Shown here: one piece after another, positions 14,995 to 27,500 of the stretch | How positions within the stretch are numbered: the stretch's first letter is position 1 | Layout: each line of letters opens with the position of its first letter | Assembly (NCBI RefSeq): GCF_017562075.2 | Contig: NC_054083.1 | Location: 21,077,428 to 21,141,427 of the forward strand | Source of the DNA: Anopheles merus | Taxonomy: Eukaryota > Arthropoda > Insecta > Diptera > Culicidae | DNA length: 64,000 nucleotides | Direction: 5' to 3' | Notes under the pieces: model-generated | Seen by the model: the letters and a program-made list of their open reading frames with translations, nothing else | Database searches by the model: none | Told to the model about the DNA's origin: nothing | Position numbers and translations under genes: made by a program

Positions 14995-17900
14995 CCTATT
15001 ACTTTTAGTGTCTAGCAATTGATGATTTTTAAATGTTTCAAGCTAGATGTATAAATATGTGACAGAAATATGAGGATACGCACCTAAGTGAATTAAACAT
15101 AAAACTTACTATACCAAATGATTAAAATAATTGTATAAATACTGTAAAATAATTGTATAACCTATAATGAAATTGATGTGTTTTAAAGTAATTTGTACGT
15201 TGCTATTGTTGAGTTATTTTTATTAATCCATACATTTTCAAGGGGTGAAAATGATACTCTTTTAAATACAAAGGGTGCTGACCGGAAAACTAGTCCGAAA
15301 AATGTTTTATAGATGTGTAATCTATTTTGTAATGCCGTTAATAAACGAGTATTATCATCACTTTTTTTTGTAAAATTCTAATTTTGTACGTCAAACAGAT
15401 CGATGAAGCAACTTATTACAAAATTCTTTCGATTTCATTACACCAGCGACTCCAATTGTTAGATCACCATCATACTAATCCTTGTACAGCTATTTCATCG
15501 AATTTACTCAAACAAAAGTTTCACTCACTCCACCCAAAAGGGAATAGATTATCCTTATCCATCCCGTGCACAGGACAGCGAGATCGCCCAGTTCACCCTC
15601 GGGGACAGGATTATTTGTGAAACTGTCCAAGGATCCCCATTCCGACCCTTGACGTCTTGGGGGATCAATTGCACACACTCACCGATGCTACGAATAATGT
15701 AATTTGATTTATTTTATTTATCCTTCGAGCCTCGGTGTGCAAGACCAATAAGAAGCCACCGTTTCATATCCCATACATCGTCTCGTCCACGTGTGCAGCC
15801 AATCCATTGGCCCTAACGTTTGGTGACGTTTTGCTGACAATTTGGTTTCGCCAGGACGACGAGCACCGTAGCAAGCTGAACAATAATTGAATTTTATCTT
15901 TGGCACAGCTTTTTGCTGTGCAGCATAGGTAGGGCAAGAGAAACGTTTCGTCGCTGTTTGTTTGGTGTCGCTTATGTTTGCGTTCTAGTTTGTAAAAGTT
16001 GTCAGAAAAATATACAAACACACGCTCGCCGCTTCTGCCGCGGCGTGACTCGCTTCAGCATTACGCTTCTACCCACACAATAAGAATGCAGCGAAAGAAA
16101 AAAAAAAGTTTTGCCCCGAAAGTCTCCTCCCTCCTCACATTCCGCAACGGTAAACGGCAACTCCGTTGAAACTTTTTAAACCATAGCAACAAAAAGTTTG
16201 CAGCCTCCCATATTTACCCACGGTGATTCCTACGCAAAATGTCAGCCGTTCACTTTGCTCGAGGCGGCAGGGCAGAGGCACTGCTGCTTGCACAAAACTC
16301 GAAAGATAATTCGGAACTCCATCCCCCCCCCCTCCCTACCCCCATCCATACATCACGGGTTGACTTTTGTCTCCCCCATCCCGCTTCTTTACGGCCGCTA
16401 CTGCCAACTAGAGAACAATTTTCGACAGTAGACTTGGAGCGTGCCGCGGGCAATTTAACGGAAGCAGGTCAACACCCACCGCACAAAGCATCGGCCAATG
16501 AGGGTGTGTGGAAACAACTTTTCTCGGGTTTGGTTTCGGGTTTCGTTTGCTTTTTAATTTTTCAGCACAAACTTTGCATCGACGGTCCAAACCAGGAGGA
16601 GAATATGAAAACTTCAAAATGTCACAAATCATTCGGGCGTGAAGTTGGTTCGTGTTGGTGCTTCTGGCAAAGGACAACAATCAGCATCGCGGCCATCGCG
16701 GATAGAGAGAGAGGAGGTTTTGTGGTTCTTTATATAGTGGCTAGTGATTCAAAGTGTCTTAGTTTCCGGTGGCGGTGCTGGTGGTGGTTCGAGGGAACAA
16801 AGTCACAAGCTATCAATTTGCTTGACTCAGTAGTATCCGTACATCAGTATGCGTTGTGATTTATAGAGGGTGGTTTTGCTCTCTATGATGATGAACGATT
16901 GTTTGGAAGGGATCGGTGGCGTTTCTTTTCAAAGCTCGATAAACTAATTTTTCATGCTGCACAGGTTTGAGGACAGTGGTTTTATAACTGTCATATATTC
17001 TTATTAAATAAGTAAAATCCCTTTTTGATAACTTGATTACATCCATCAAATATATTATATAATATTTATTCAAAGTCTATATCATGCAAAACTTAATGCT
17101 ATTGTTTCAAATTTTTTATCATCAATACGCGAGAATTTACAATCGTTTGACCACTACGAAAACCATAGTTTCAAAAAGGGAAAGCGCTTGCATCAAAGCG
17201 TGAAACACATTTACAAACACACTGCCACCATTACCAACATCGATGCAAGCCAATTCGTACACGCAAAATTTCGTTTCTTGCGGATAGACAACAGGAAAAA
17301 CCCGGAACGAGCGAGTCTCCATCAACCGAAATGCACTCCGTCGAGCTGAGTCAAGATTTTTTGAGTTATTTATGAGACCACAACTATTGTTGACGGCGGG
17401 GCGGACATAAACTTCTTGGTCGTCGTTGAACTTTCCCGGAGTCGGTGCAAAAAGTCACCCCGGTAGAAAATGCTTTCACACCATCGCCGCTATCGGTGCC
17501 AGTGTTACCTTCCATCGTACGGTTAAACCGTAAACGGAAGCTGAAAACAGAACCTCTACCCAGCTGTCTTCGGTGACAGTGCCACAGTGCCGAAAAATGG
17601 TTTCCATTCTTTGGAAATGAAAATAATTTAAAACCACTTCTTCACATTCTGCTGGATGGAGTTGGGTGAAAAACTGGTGGCAAAAAAGGGTGAGAAAGGT
17701 ATGGTGGAGTGGTGGCAGGTTCGCAAACAAAACTTTTCAATAAACTTGGCACGCGATAAAACCCGAATGCATGTGACCGTGTGATCGCTGTGGTTAAGGT
17801 AAAATTTTAGCGTAGCTATTTTTTATTTTAAGTTTTGTCTTTTTTTCTCACATCTCCGCTATTGTTTAATTTTTCCACATCATATTCCTCGTGAGAGAAA

Positions 17901-18006
17901 TTGGTGAGTTTTAAGTGATGTTTTTTTAATGCATATCGTCTGCTTAGTTAATATTTATTTAGAATTGTTGTTTTCAGAAACTCCTCCAATTTGTTTCAAA
18001 ATTTAA

Positions 18007-18254
18007 CACTTTAAGCACCGCGACATATGAATTCGTACGACGGCTTTGCTCACCGCTCAGCTTTGTATCTGAGAGATTCAGTGATTCTTTTGGGGAACGA
18101 AAGAGGTAGGAAAGAGAGAACGAGAACGACATGTGCTACGCCGTAATGAAACAAAAGAGTTATAACAGTTGCACGAGAATTTGTCTAATCGGTCTCTTGC
18201 CGTGCGCTACGTCCTCACTCGAAAAACTGTGACGTCAGGCCAGCTGTCAAAGTG
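18007..18254. mobile_element. Candidate TTAA-flanked miniature transposon (piggyBac-type)
   Basis: 248 bp bounded by TTAA at 18003-18006 and 18255-18258. The left end is CACTTTAAGCACC and the right end, inverted, is CACTTTGACAGCTGG, a short, gapped terminal match. It is more GC-rich than the surrounding DNA and non-coding. Target site and ends suggest piggyBac-type mobilisation, but the inverted repeats are brief. Confidence 0.45.
18230..18237. promoter_or_regulatory. Perfect CRE palindrome
   Basis: TGACGTCA, the consensus CREB/ATF site, lies near the right end of the candidate TTAA element. With no nearby gene start its function is unknown; it may be part of the element's end. Confidence 0.35.
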
Positions 18255-18365
18255 TTAAAACATCATCAAATAAATTCAAAGCATTGTAAAGAAATGTTTG
18301 TTAGAGTTTTACCGTTTCAAATCTCCTTGAATGTTCAACGCCCACAAGGTATCTATTGATTTTTT

Positions 18366-18472
18366 CATTTTTTTTATCTATTTATTGACATAATTTTGCT
18401 AGTTTATGTATTTATTTATTTATTTACTTACTTTTTTATTTATTTATTTTAAATTATTCATTTATTGAACCA
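18366..18472 (+). repeat. AT-rich TTTA tract
   Basis: TTATGTATTTATTTATTTAT followed by TTACTTACTTTTTTATTT. The word TTTATGTATTTATTTAT is shared with the tract at 14.9 kb. Confidence 0.8.
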
Positions 18473-21400
18473 AGTTTATTTGTAATATCTTCCTTGTAAC
18501 TTGTAAGGTCCATGCCAGTTTAGTCTGAAATTAGTTAAAATATAAGAAAAGCTCTTGTCAGTGATGTTGTCCTTTCTAGATTAGACAAGTTTATATTTGT
18601 AAAATTATTTATAAACATGTATTAAGTATTAACTGGTTTTCTTCCGCTTAATCCTTTATCAAGATATTATACAGCTCGAAAGTAAAATGTACATCTTTCC
18701 GATAAGAGAAATTATCCTAAGCATTATCATACGGCACCCTTGACCCGCACGAACTCGGATTTCTCGAACGTACTTTCTAAACGCTTAAAAGTCGTAGCCA
18801 AAAAAACAAAAAAACTTTTTTAACACCTCTCCTTCTTCTCTGGAGCCAGAATGTCAAACGACAAATCCTTGCCAAATTAAGCCCTTTTCATCTCGCCCCC
18901 TGTGCATCAAGCCGCGTCCACTAATGGGTTTCCGTTCCAATGGCGTGTTAATGGGTTGAGAATGTTTTACGTTTTTTTTGCATCTTGCTTAACATTTTTC
19001 GAGTTCCTCTAACTTTCGCCTTCCTCTAGAGCCGGAAAGGAAAATTAGGTCGAATGTTTCCACCCACTCACTTGTAAGCTTTAATTTGTGCTTTAAAGTG
19101 CTCGGAAGAGGTAACGCGGGCTCAAAATTATGGCTTCACCAGGACAAATACAAAAGCTGGTGGATAAAAACCCAAAAATCCGGACGCGTTTTTCTTTTTG
19201 TGCACTTTTGTGGACGGCTTTCACGGAAACGTTCTTTGCGAACAAGTTACACCGAATGGGTAAAGTTTTCGACACGTTTTATCATTATCATCAAAATGTG
19301 TCGGCAGCGACACGACCGGTTCAGGTTGGGCCCCTCCTCCTCTTCAGCGGCGATATTTGTGAGCGTGGCGTGAAAATTATACCGGAAATATTTGGCTTCA
19401 AGGGAGAAAAAGGATCACCTTTCTTTAAATGTTATTGCCCCTTGGATCTTTTGTTATGCTTGTTCCGCTGGCCTGTTCCGTTAATCTTTCTTTTTGCTTG
19501 CAGTTGCCAGGTAGAAGCTTAATTATTGCATGGATATACAAAACGGCATTATCCTTTCGGTGTTTTATGATGATATTCATGACATTACAGACGCTTTGCA
19601 GATACATTTTATGATTTTTTGTTTAATTGTTTCATCATTAGGATCAAAAGTATACAAAAATGAAGCAAAATAAATGATTAAGCCTTATAGTAAGCATTTT
19701 AATTGTAAAAAAATTAACCATTTTGTTCAATTTAAATGATACAAATATATTAAAATTCGGTTTAAAATAAGAGTATCAAAATAATCGTATGCACTCCATT
19801 CATTTTTCACAGAAATGCTTAACACCCCTTCGCACCTAGTGTAAACATAAATTATGCTATAATCTTTCATCGCAAAACATCGCTCACGACACTTATCGAG
19901 CGCAGGCAATGTGTCAAACAATTTGTACACATCATCCTATAAATTAATCGATCACTCGACTTGCACGTGCATGAAATCGATTTTTTTCACTTCCTTTCCC
20001 AACCGGTATTTTTATAGAGAACCGTGCAGAAGCCCAAACAACGCGCGACTCGCGACCAGTCAAAGCCCCATTAGTTGCTCAATCCCAACGGTCCCATCAA
20101 TCTTCCGTCGAGCTCGGAACACCATGACCTAGTTCGGTGGAGCTTGCACCATCTACAAGTAACCTTTCTTTCGCCGTCTTCAGCCGTGTTTGGCCATTAA
20201 AGTCTCATTAAACTGTACGCATACACGAAAGCGGCATCGCTCGAGCTCTATGAAGTCATCAATTTCGATTGAATGACCCCAAGCGACGGACAAAAAAACA
20301 GCTCATCTTAGGTATCATTTTTTTCGATGATGGCTGAAGAAAGCTCATAGTCGTAGGACACACATATACATTGCAACAAAAAAATAACATTTTTTGACGC
20401 ACCATATTTATCTTCAAGCCCGTGGCAAACTATCAAGACTCTCTCACAGTAGGATATTATGATTTGATTTAGCCTCACCCGTGTGCTGAATAGCCTGTTC
20501 CTGGCATTGGATATGGATCGTCCACTTCCGGGATGGATACGCATCGGAGCTATCGAAAAACAAAATCGTTCGTTACGTCCGAAAAAAAACCATCAAATTA
20601 CTCTCAATTTCCTAGTCACATTCTAGTCCAAGCATTGAATGTGCATATCCTTCATCAGGAAGAAAACAAACCCAATGCTTAAGGCACAGTCCCGCTGTTT
20701 GTCTTCATGACTACGCGTATGTGTGTGTGATTTTGTTGTTGACCGTAACTACAATCCTGAACCATCAAACTGTTGGACCCCAGTTGAGGACCGCATGTTG
20801 TTTTTTTGGAATTGTGGGATATCGTAAAATGAAATCGGAATATTTATTTGCACAATGAAGGGTGATATTTTGGCAGAAGATGAACCTTTCTGAAGAAATA
20901 TGTATTTTTAACCTTTAAAAAATTGTCCATGCTTTTCTTTTCAAATTTGTTTTCTGTGAATGAAAATCATCATTCATTTATTTAAGATAAGTACCTCAAA
21001 GAGAAAAGTATTTTTGTGTTTTCATGCATTTTCATAAGATGTCCTCAAAGTATGCAATCTACATGACAAAACGTACATAACAGTATGTGGGAATTCTGAA
21101 GAGAAAGCTCCCCTGTACGAACTTTTAACTTGTTCCCCAAAGATGTACTCAAATTGATTTTGAAACGATATCGCAGCAAATGCTTCGGTTAAAAATTGTA
21201 CTAAACACAATAATTGTAGAGCACTGCTTTTTTGCCAATAGTAAACGATGAGTAGGAAAAGGAATCATTTGCTTTTTTATACATCACCACACGTCAAAAC
21301 GTTCGTGTATCGTCTGTTTCAGTACAGTTCTTTGAAAAGGTCTTTATTTGTATCGTTAGGAAAAATCCTACAAAACCAGTTTACAAAAAGCCATTTACGC

Positions 21401-21546
21401 ACATTTCTATCATACTATCATGCAGTTGATATTTTCAACGGCATTTCACGTACCACGCATAAGAGCGGCGGCCCCTGGGCCTAAGAGAACATCCCACCGG
21501 TACGTACGTGTTCAATATTAATGTTGTCGATTCTTGAAAACAGTGC

Positions 21547-21570
21547 TACAACAACAACAACAACAACAAA
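21547..21570 (+). repeat. (ACA)n microsatellite
   Basis: About seven to eight ACA units followed by an A run. Confidence 0.85.
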
Positions 21571-24500
21571 AAACCTTACACAACACACACTGTACTTTAC
21601 GGAGTTTTGTGCGAAAGACTGGGGGCGTGGGTCTGTGTCAGTGATGCCACTCGAAACCGCAACGCAAAACGAACGAGAGATGATTGCTTTTTCATCCCTC
21701 GGAATGAATGCACGAGCGAACGCAAGCTAAGTATAGCCAAGGTGAGCCGATCATCGGCGGAGGGTTTTCCTCTCCAGGGTAGTAGCGGTTAGAATTAATC
21801 AGTGATTATGTTTTAATGTGCTTGTAACGATGTTTTGATTGCGGCAGCTTGGAGAAGTTGCAGGGAAGGGAATCGAAGCTCGACATAAAATTTATGAAAA
21901 ACATCGATCGATACGTTGCGACGGTGGTTTCGCATCGAGCTAAAGATAATTTCTATATCTTATTTGAGATGATGGAAGTGCTTGTGTAAGGTTGAACGCA
22001 CATTTCAAGCTGTATTTGTGCTAGCTTTATTACAATTAATGCTTAAAGTACGTATTGTAGGCACTCATTCAATGGTATAAAGGATCCTCATCACTTGTAT
22101 ACATTCAGGCTTTTAACAAACGCTTAATAATGGGCTCATCAAAGCAATCGCGCCCTCTCATTACAACGAATCGCCAACATACCAAGGAGCTTTGCTCAAT
22201 TTATGGTGCATAATCGCATCTATTTTAAATGAGCCAGTAGACCAACGGGCATTACCACAGCACCACAGAAGAGCCCGATTGCACTTGTAAATCTGCCATT
22301 CTGCCAAGCTGTTGCATGGCTTTGACTCCCACGGTGCGTGCACTGACCTCACTAACCACGCATAGGGGGAAAAAAGGCACCCACTCGGGACACCACTCGA
22401 GCCAAACCAGGGTGCTAAATGCCTTCAATATGTCTCCTCCGGCTAACACGAGCGAGCGGTCGCAACCAAACCGCCAGCATCCAACCAACACAGTACCAAC
22501 ACCAAGCAGAGTTAGGATTTTCCCCCTCCATTCGCATTTGGTGAAATGGTGATAAATTTCTACACTTCTGTCATCGCTGTTGTCACGGGTTGGTTCTGCC
22601 ATCGCTTCTCGCCCTCCCACCCACAGAGTGGTGCTCCCGATTTCCCGCGATGATGGCACTTGATGGCAATGCACTTTCTCAAATGCACAGAATAAGCAAT
22701 TTTCGGTTTTACGACTGTGCACCGGCTGCGCTGCGGACCGTGTATTGTGTCAGCGCTTGTAACCGCCGGTTGACCTCGAGCGAGCCATGGCACATCGCGG
22801 CAACAGTGCACTCGTGCACAACAGTCCACCAGCACCGACCGATAACTGTCTCGAGCAATCTGGTTTGACCGGAACCGAGCGGGGCAACTCTCCACCCTAA
22901 CCTTGTTAACTGAAATCGTACCACGCTCCAGAGACTTTCCCGCCATGAAAGCGAGAGGGACGCAGAGCATGCCCAGATGCTGGATGCTCTGGTATATATA
23001 TACATACACACGGTACATCCGGTACAACAAACTGCCAACGTAACAGTTTCACCAGCCAGCAGTTACTGACAGTCGCATTTCCCTTCGAATAGGCCTGGGC
23101 GTACTTTCATTTCTGTACATGGGAACTGGGTCACCGTCTCCCAGTTGTGGGATGCAACTGTGGCACAGAGTATATGTGTATACCCTTTTCCTGACCGCAC
23201 AAGCCAAGCTTTCACCCTTTTTGGGGGCGAATAAATCGCGCGGTGCGCCATGCTGAAACTTAAATGTACCATAAATGCGAACCACCATCATCGACATGTG
23301 CTGAGAACGTTTCCGTTTTTGATGAATATTGGCTGCATTTTAAAGCTTGCAGTGGATGTGTCGCTGTACAGCTGGGGAAATGGATGAACGCACACTTCTG
23401 GCTGATGTGCAATGGGTCGCTTAAATTATTCTCAGCAGACAAAGTTTTCTGTTTTTGAAGATGGGACAAAAGTTATGCATTTGAGGTATAAATATATTAT
23501 TTCGTGCGTAAACAATCAATATTTTCAATCTTCAAGCTTTAGCTAAGAGCTAAAGACAGCAAAATGTTAGAAATAATTTAAAAACATATTTTTGTCATAC
23601 TGATTGCATAAATGTAGGCGCTTCACGCATCAAAAGCTTCTCGAAAGTTTCGGACTTATGTCACAATCGCACATTCACAATTGTTCCCTTGCAAAACGAT
23701 CACCTTTCCTTATACAAGCAAAACCAACCCACAAAGCTTGCCGTTTCGTTTGCGTTAATCATGCCGTCCGTCCCTATTTGGCCATCGAACCTTTTGCACA
23801 CCAGAGCCGGCCAAATGAACGGCCAAACGTGCAAGCAATATTCTACACAATCACTTAAGACAATACGGTGGTTGCTTGGGGAAGTAGTTTTTGGGCATGG
23901 TGCCAACTTAAACAAATGAACCGAATGATTACCCCGCCCTCCTGCCCGACTGCGACACACACACCTATAAACGTACTGCAAGCGAACTGCAGCAAACTGC
24001 ACAACTTTGAGCAGCCTGAATGCCTGAAATAAATGACTGCAAAGTTAGAATTGCAATACCAAGTGCAAGATCACCGGCGGCTAAGGCAGACAAGCGAGGG
24101 TGGTGGGGAAGGTTAGTCAAATAGTTTGAGTGCACATTTGCATAGGATCGATAAATTGTGCTTAAAGTCTCTCTAGCCGTTCTTGGTGTGTTGTGCTTTT
24201 AAGCCAGCGTTTGGTGTATAAGTTATGGATTCTGGGAGGTAAAAACTGGCTGCTGATGTGTTGAGTGAGAATGTGTTGTCGGGAACGAACGAAGGCGAGA
24301 ATTTTAGTAATAAATGGGAAGTACTTAAAACTTTTGAATGCTTTACCTTTCGTGCTGAGGATACTGTGAAGATGAACAATTGCAGAATGCATAACTTTAG
24401 GCGCTTTTTTAAGTGGGGTAGATATTTCAAGTGCGTTTTTGTTTTTTTTAATTTGAATTAATTTATTATTAATTGTTGTTTTATGACCCAAACAAAAATA

Positions 24501-27500
24501 TCATCTCATGAGTGTTTGTCATTATTTCCTGTATTGTTGTCTTCCTTTCTAACAAAGAAAGAGTGATCCATTCATCAGGTTTAGTCCGCCGTACAATCAA
24601 CAGCATCATCTAAATTCCGCATACCGGAAACCGGTCTCGTAAAGTGTATCATATTAATCTACCCAGTGTCAACAGCACATCCCATGTCATCTTCATATCA
24701 ACTATCTCGCCTGCCGTAGCATCGAATTCCTGTAGCTCGAAGCGTTTATTTCGGGCATCTTTTGACTATTTTGCTCTCGCAATATTATCCTTTGAGCTAG
24801 CAGCATCAAAACAGTATATAAAAAGGATATACACAGAATATACTTAGCAACTGATACTACAAAAAAACAACAAACAGTGGACGAAAGGACTTGTTCTTCA
24901 CACTTTCAGTCGCACAGCGTCTGACCGTCCTGTCGAGAAAAAACCCGATGACCATAAGTGTCCCGTATTTTATCCTCACATTGAAAGCATAAGAGCTGCT
25001 TAAGCTTGATACATTTATCACACCGTAGCTTGGTAGCCGTCCGGGCAGTCTTTCACCTCGAGAGGACCCAAAAAACTTCCGTAAGATACTTTTTCCCAGC
25101 TTATTTGGACGTATGTTTCATCCCTTTGAAGTGATGAGAGAAGAGATTTTTTCGAGTGTGAGGTTGTGTGTGATGTGTCGAAACATAATATGATCAATTG
25201 CTGCCCTGTTAGCTCAAAGGGAAAGCAAAATACCGTAAAACATACTTAAAAAGGGTTTGCAAAAATTCCTTCCCCCCAGCAACCACCACAAAAGCAAAAA
25301 CTCTTTCCCATTTTTTGACATTCTCGTTTCTCCCGTTCCTTCCCTGGTGCAGGCAATAAAATTTCGATACGACCTAATTTCGCACCATTTGTATGTTAGA
25401 CCGGACTGGACGGGCGGTCTGGTCAACAGCTGCCCTGATGACCTGCCCTGTCCATGGCAGGAAAACGAAGCCGAAGGAAGGGAAATAGCAAGAGACAGCT
25501 CTTAAGCTCCTGCCGGGCGAATGCTTTGGACACATTTTCTCTGGTCAGCATACCGATGTGAAGCATTTCGCCGCTGTCCCATCGGCAGACCCACGGGTAT
25601 GCAAACTATGCGCCGGACCCTGACTTAACGAACCGGACATGTGACATGTGATGAGCGTGTGCTGTGTGCGGACGATGTGAGCTTTTCAAGCGAAACGACA
25701 ATGTAAGCAATTTGCAGTATTTTGCATTATGAATATTTTGTCCTTCACATTCTGTGCATCGACGCAGCAGAATCGCTCTTCTGGGGCGAAGAAACGCCAG
25801 TCGTTGCTTAATCTAGAAGTTAATCATGCTAAAGTGGAGCATAGCGCTAAACTGCTCAGCACCATCAGGAAAAGGGACGTTTAATTTAATCATTGGAGAA
25901 AGTAGACAGATAACAGAAAGGGCAAGGCACACATGCTTTTCTATTTAAATTAAATGTAAATTTAAATGTTAACAACGATTTCGTATAGTTTATTTTATTT
26001 AGCAAATTGACAAAAAAATTATTTAAAATGAGAATAATGTGAAATTGTGGTACAAATGAATTTAAATATAATAAAAAATATGTTCACCTCACTTTCAACT
26101 ACTAATCTTACTTTTAATGTTTACTGCTATTAGTTGTTGTGTTATGGGCTTTAAAAACACATTTCATCAAGCTTCATACAACTTTTATATGATTATGGCT
26201 CGGATTACCACCCTTTCAGGGAACAAATCACAGTGCAGCATCGAATATATTTTCAAAATTATCATTGCTTATGATACATTCTTCGCAAAGACACACGAAA
26301 AAAAAATCGCCCATCCCAATAATCCCACGCGCAACATTCGTGCTCGCACATCATCAACCAATTTCCCAGGGCAGCCCAATCTTTCACAATATTCTCCAAA
26401 TGGTACCGAGAATGATTTATGCAGTTCCATTTAAAATATGCATACAAACAGCTAGCTTTACGGGCGTGGAGTATCAACCCCCCGCCGCTAACAACTCTTC
26501 ACAAGAGACACAAAAACCATTCAAACTCTCTCACACACACATACACACACATACATAAACACATAAAGCTGCAGGCAACGTTGCTGTTTGCTGATGAACA
26601 TTTCACCCAAATTCACTTTCGTTTTTTTTTTTGTTTTGATTTTGCTTCTTTTTTTTACAAACCGTTTGCACTGGCATTTCCCAGTGTAGCGGTAGAGAGG
26701 TTGGGATGAATTTATTTGCACAAGAACACAAACCACCCCGGAGCAGTGATGCTGGCTTTGCAAATACTTCACCCGCTCCGACTATTCATTATTGATGAGT
26801 TTATCGACAGCCCCGGACCATTCCGCGCGCCGGGTTCACTGGTATTGGAAAAGGTTGCAGTTTTTGTCACGAGCAAAGATAGATGAAGGTTTGCCGCAGA
26901 AACAAAAGAGTCGCTTCGTTGTCTCAGCTTTCAGGAAATAAATCTCTCTGATTAAGATTCGGCAAAGAAAAAGGTTTTCTTACTATTGTAAAAATCATAT
27001 TCCTTGTAAACCACACAATATCGCCATTTTGTCGCTTTCTTTTCCAAAAACCACTAGATGGAGACGCCTGGTGGTTTGAAGGAATGCAATTTCAATCGAA
27101 ATTCTATTAAATACTTCACAATTAATTACATTACGCAGAGCAAATTGTATTATGCCCCTTCACGCTATGAGCAAATTATGAAACCATCATCATCAGTGCA
27201 CTCCTAAAATCATCCACACTTTCAATGCCTTTTGCATCCCCGAAACCCGAGCGCGAAACTCAAACCACAGAGCAACAAACCAGTTCCAGTGGTGGTGGAG
27301 TATATATTGGATGGAATCGTTTCACTCGAGTGCAACCGATCGAAAGGTTTACGACCAAGCCCCGTTGCACAATTAAACCGATTTATCACGCGTTCAAGAT
27401 TACCGGTGCGCGACGCTACGTCCGGTACGGGATACTGTCATCCCTCAGTAAAGCTTGTCCTCCTTTACTATACCACACCGAGCCCCACGCAAGCACCTCT

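Larger units (their letters stand above)
6560..18002. other. Intergenic DNA, no gene recognised
   Basis: Mixed-composition DNA with CA-rich runs, the C18 homopolymer, and an AT-rich plain at about 13.7-15.4 kb. A CpG- and CGCTC-rich stretch at 11.27-11.36 kb looks promoter-like. Frames at 7436-7906 (minus), 12534-12901 and 16239-16859 show no recognisable domain. Confidence 0.55.

Noticed and set aside
16239..16859. 206-codon open frame
   Set aside because: Composition follows the local DNA, including C-runs read as proline; no recognisable domain, and several competing frames overlap it.
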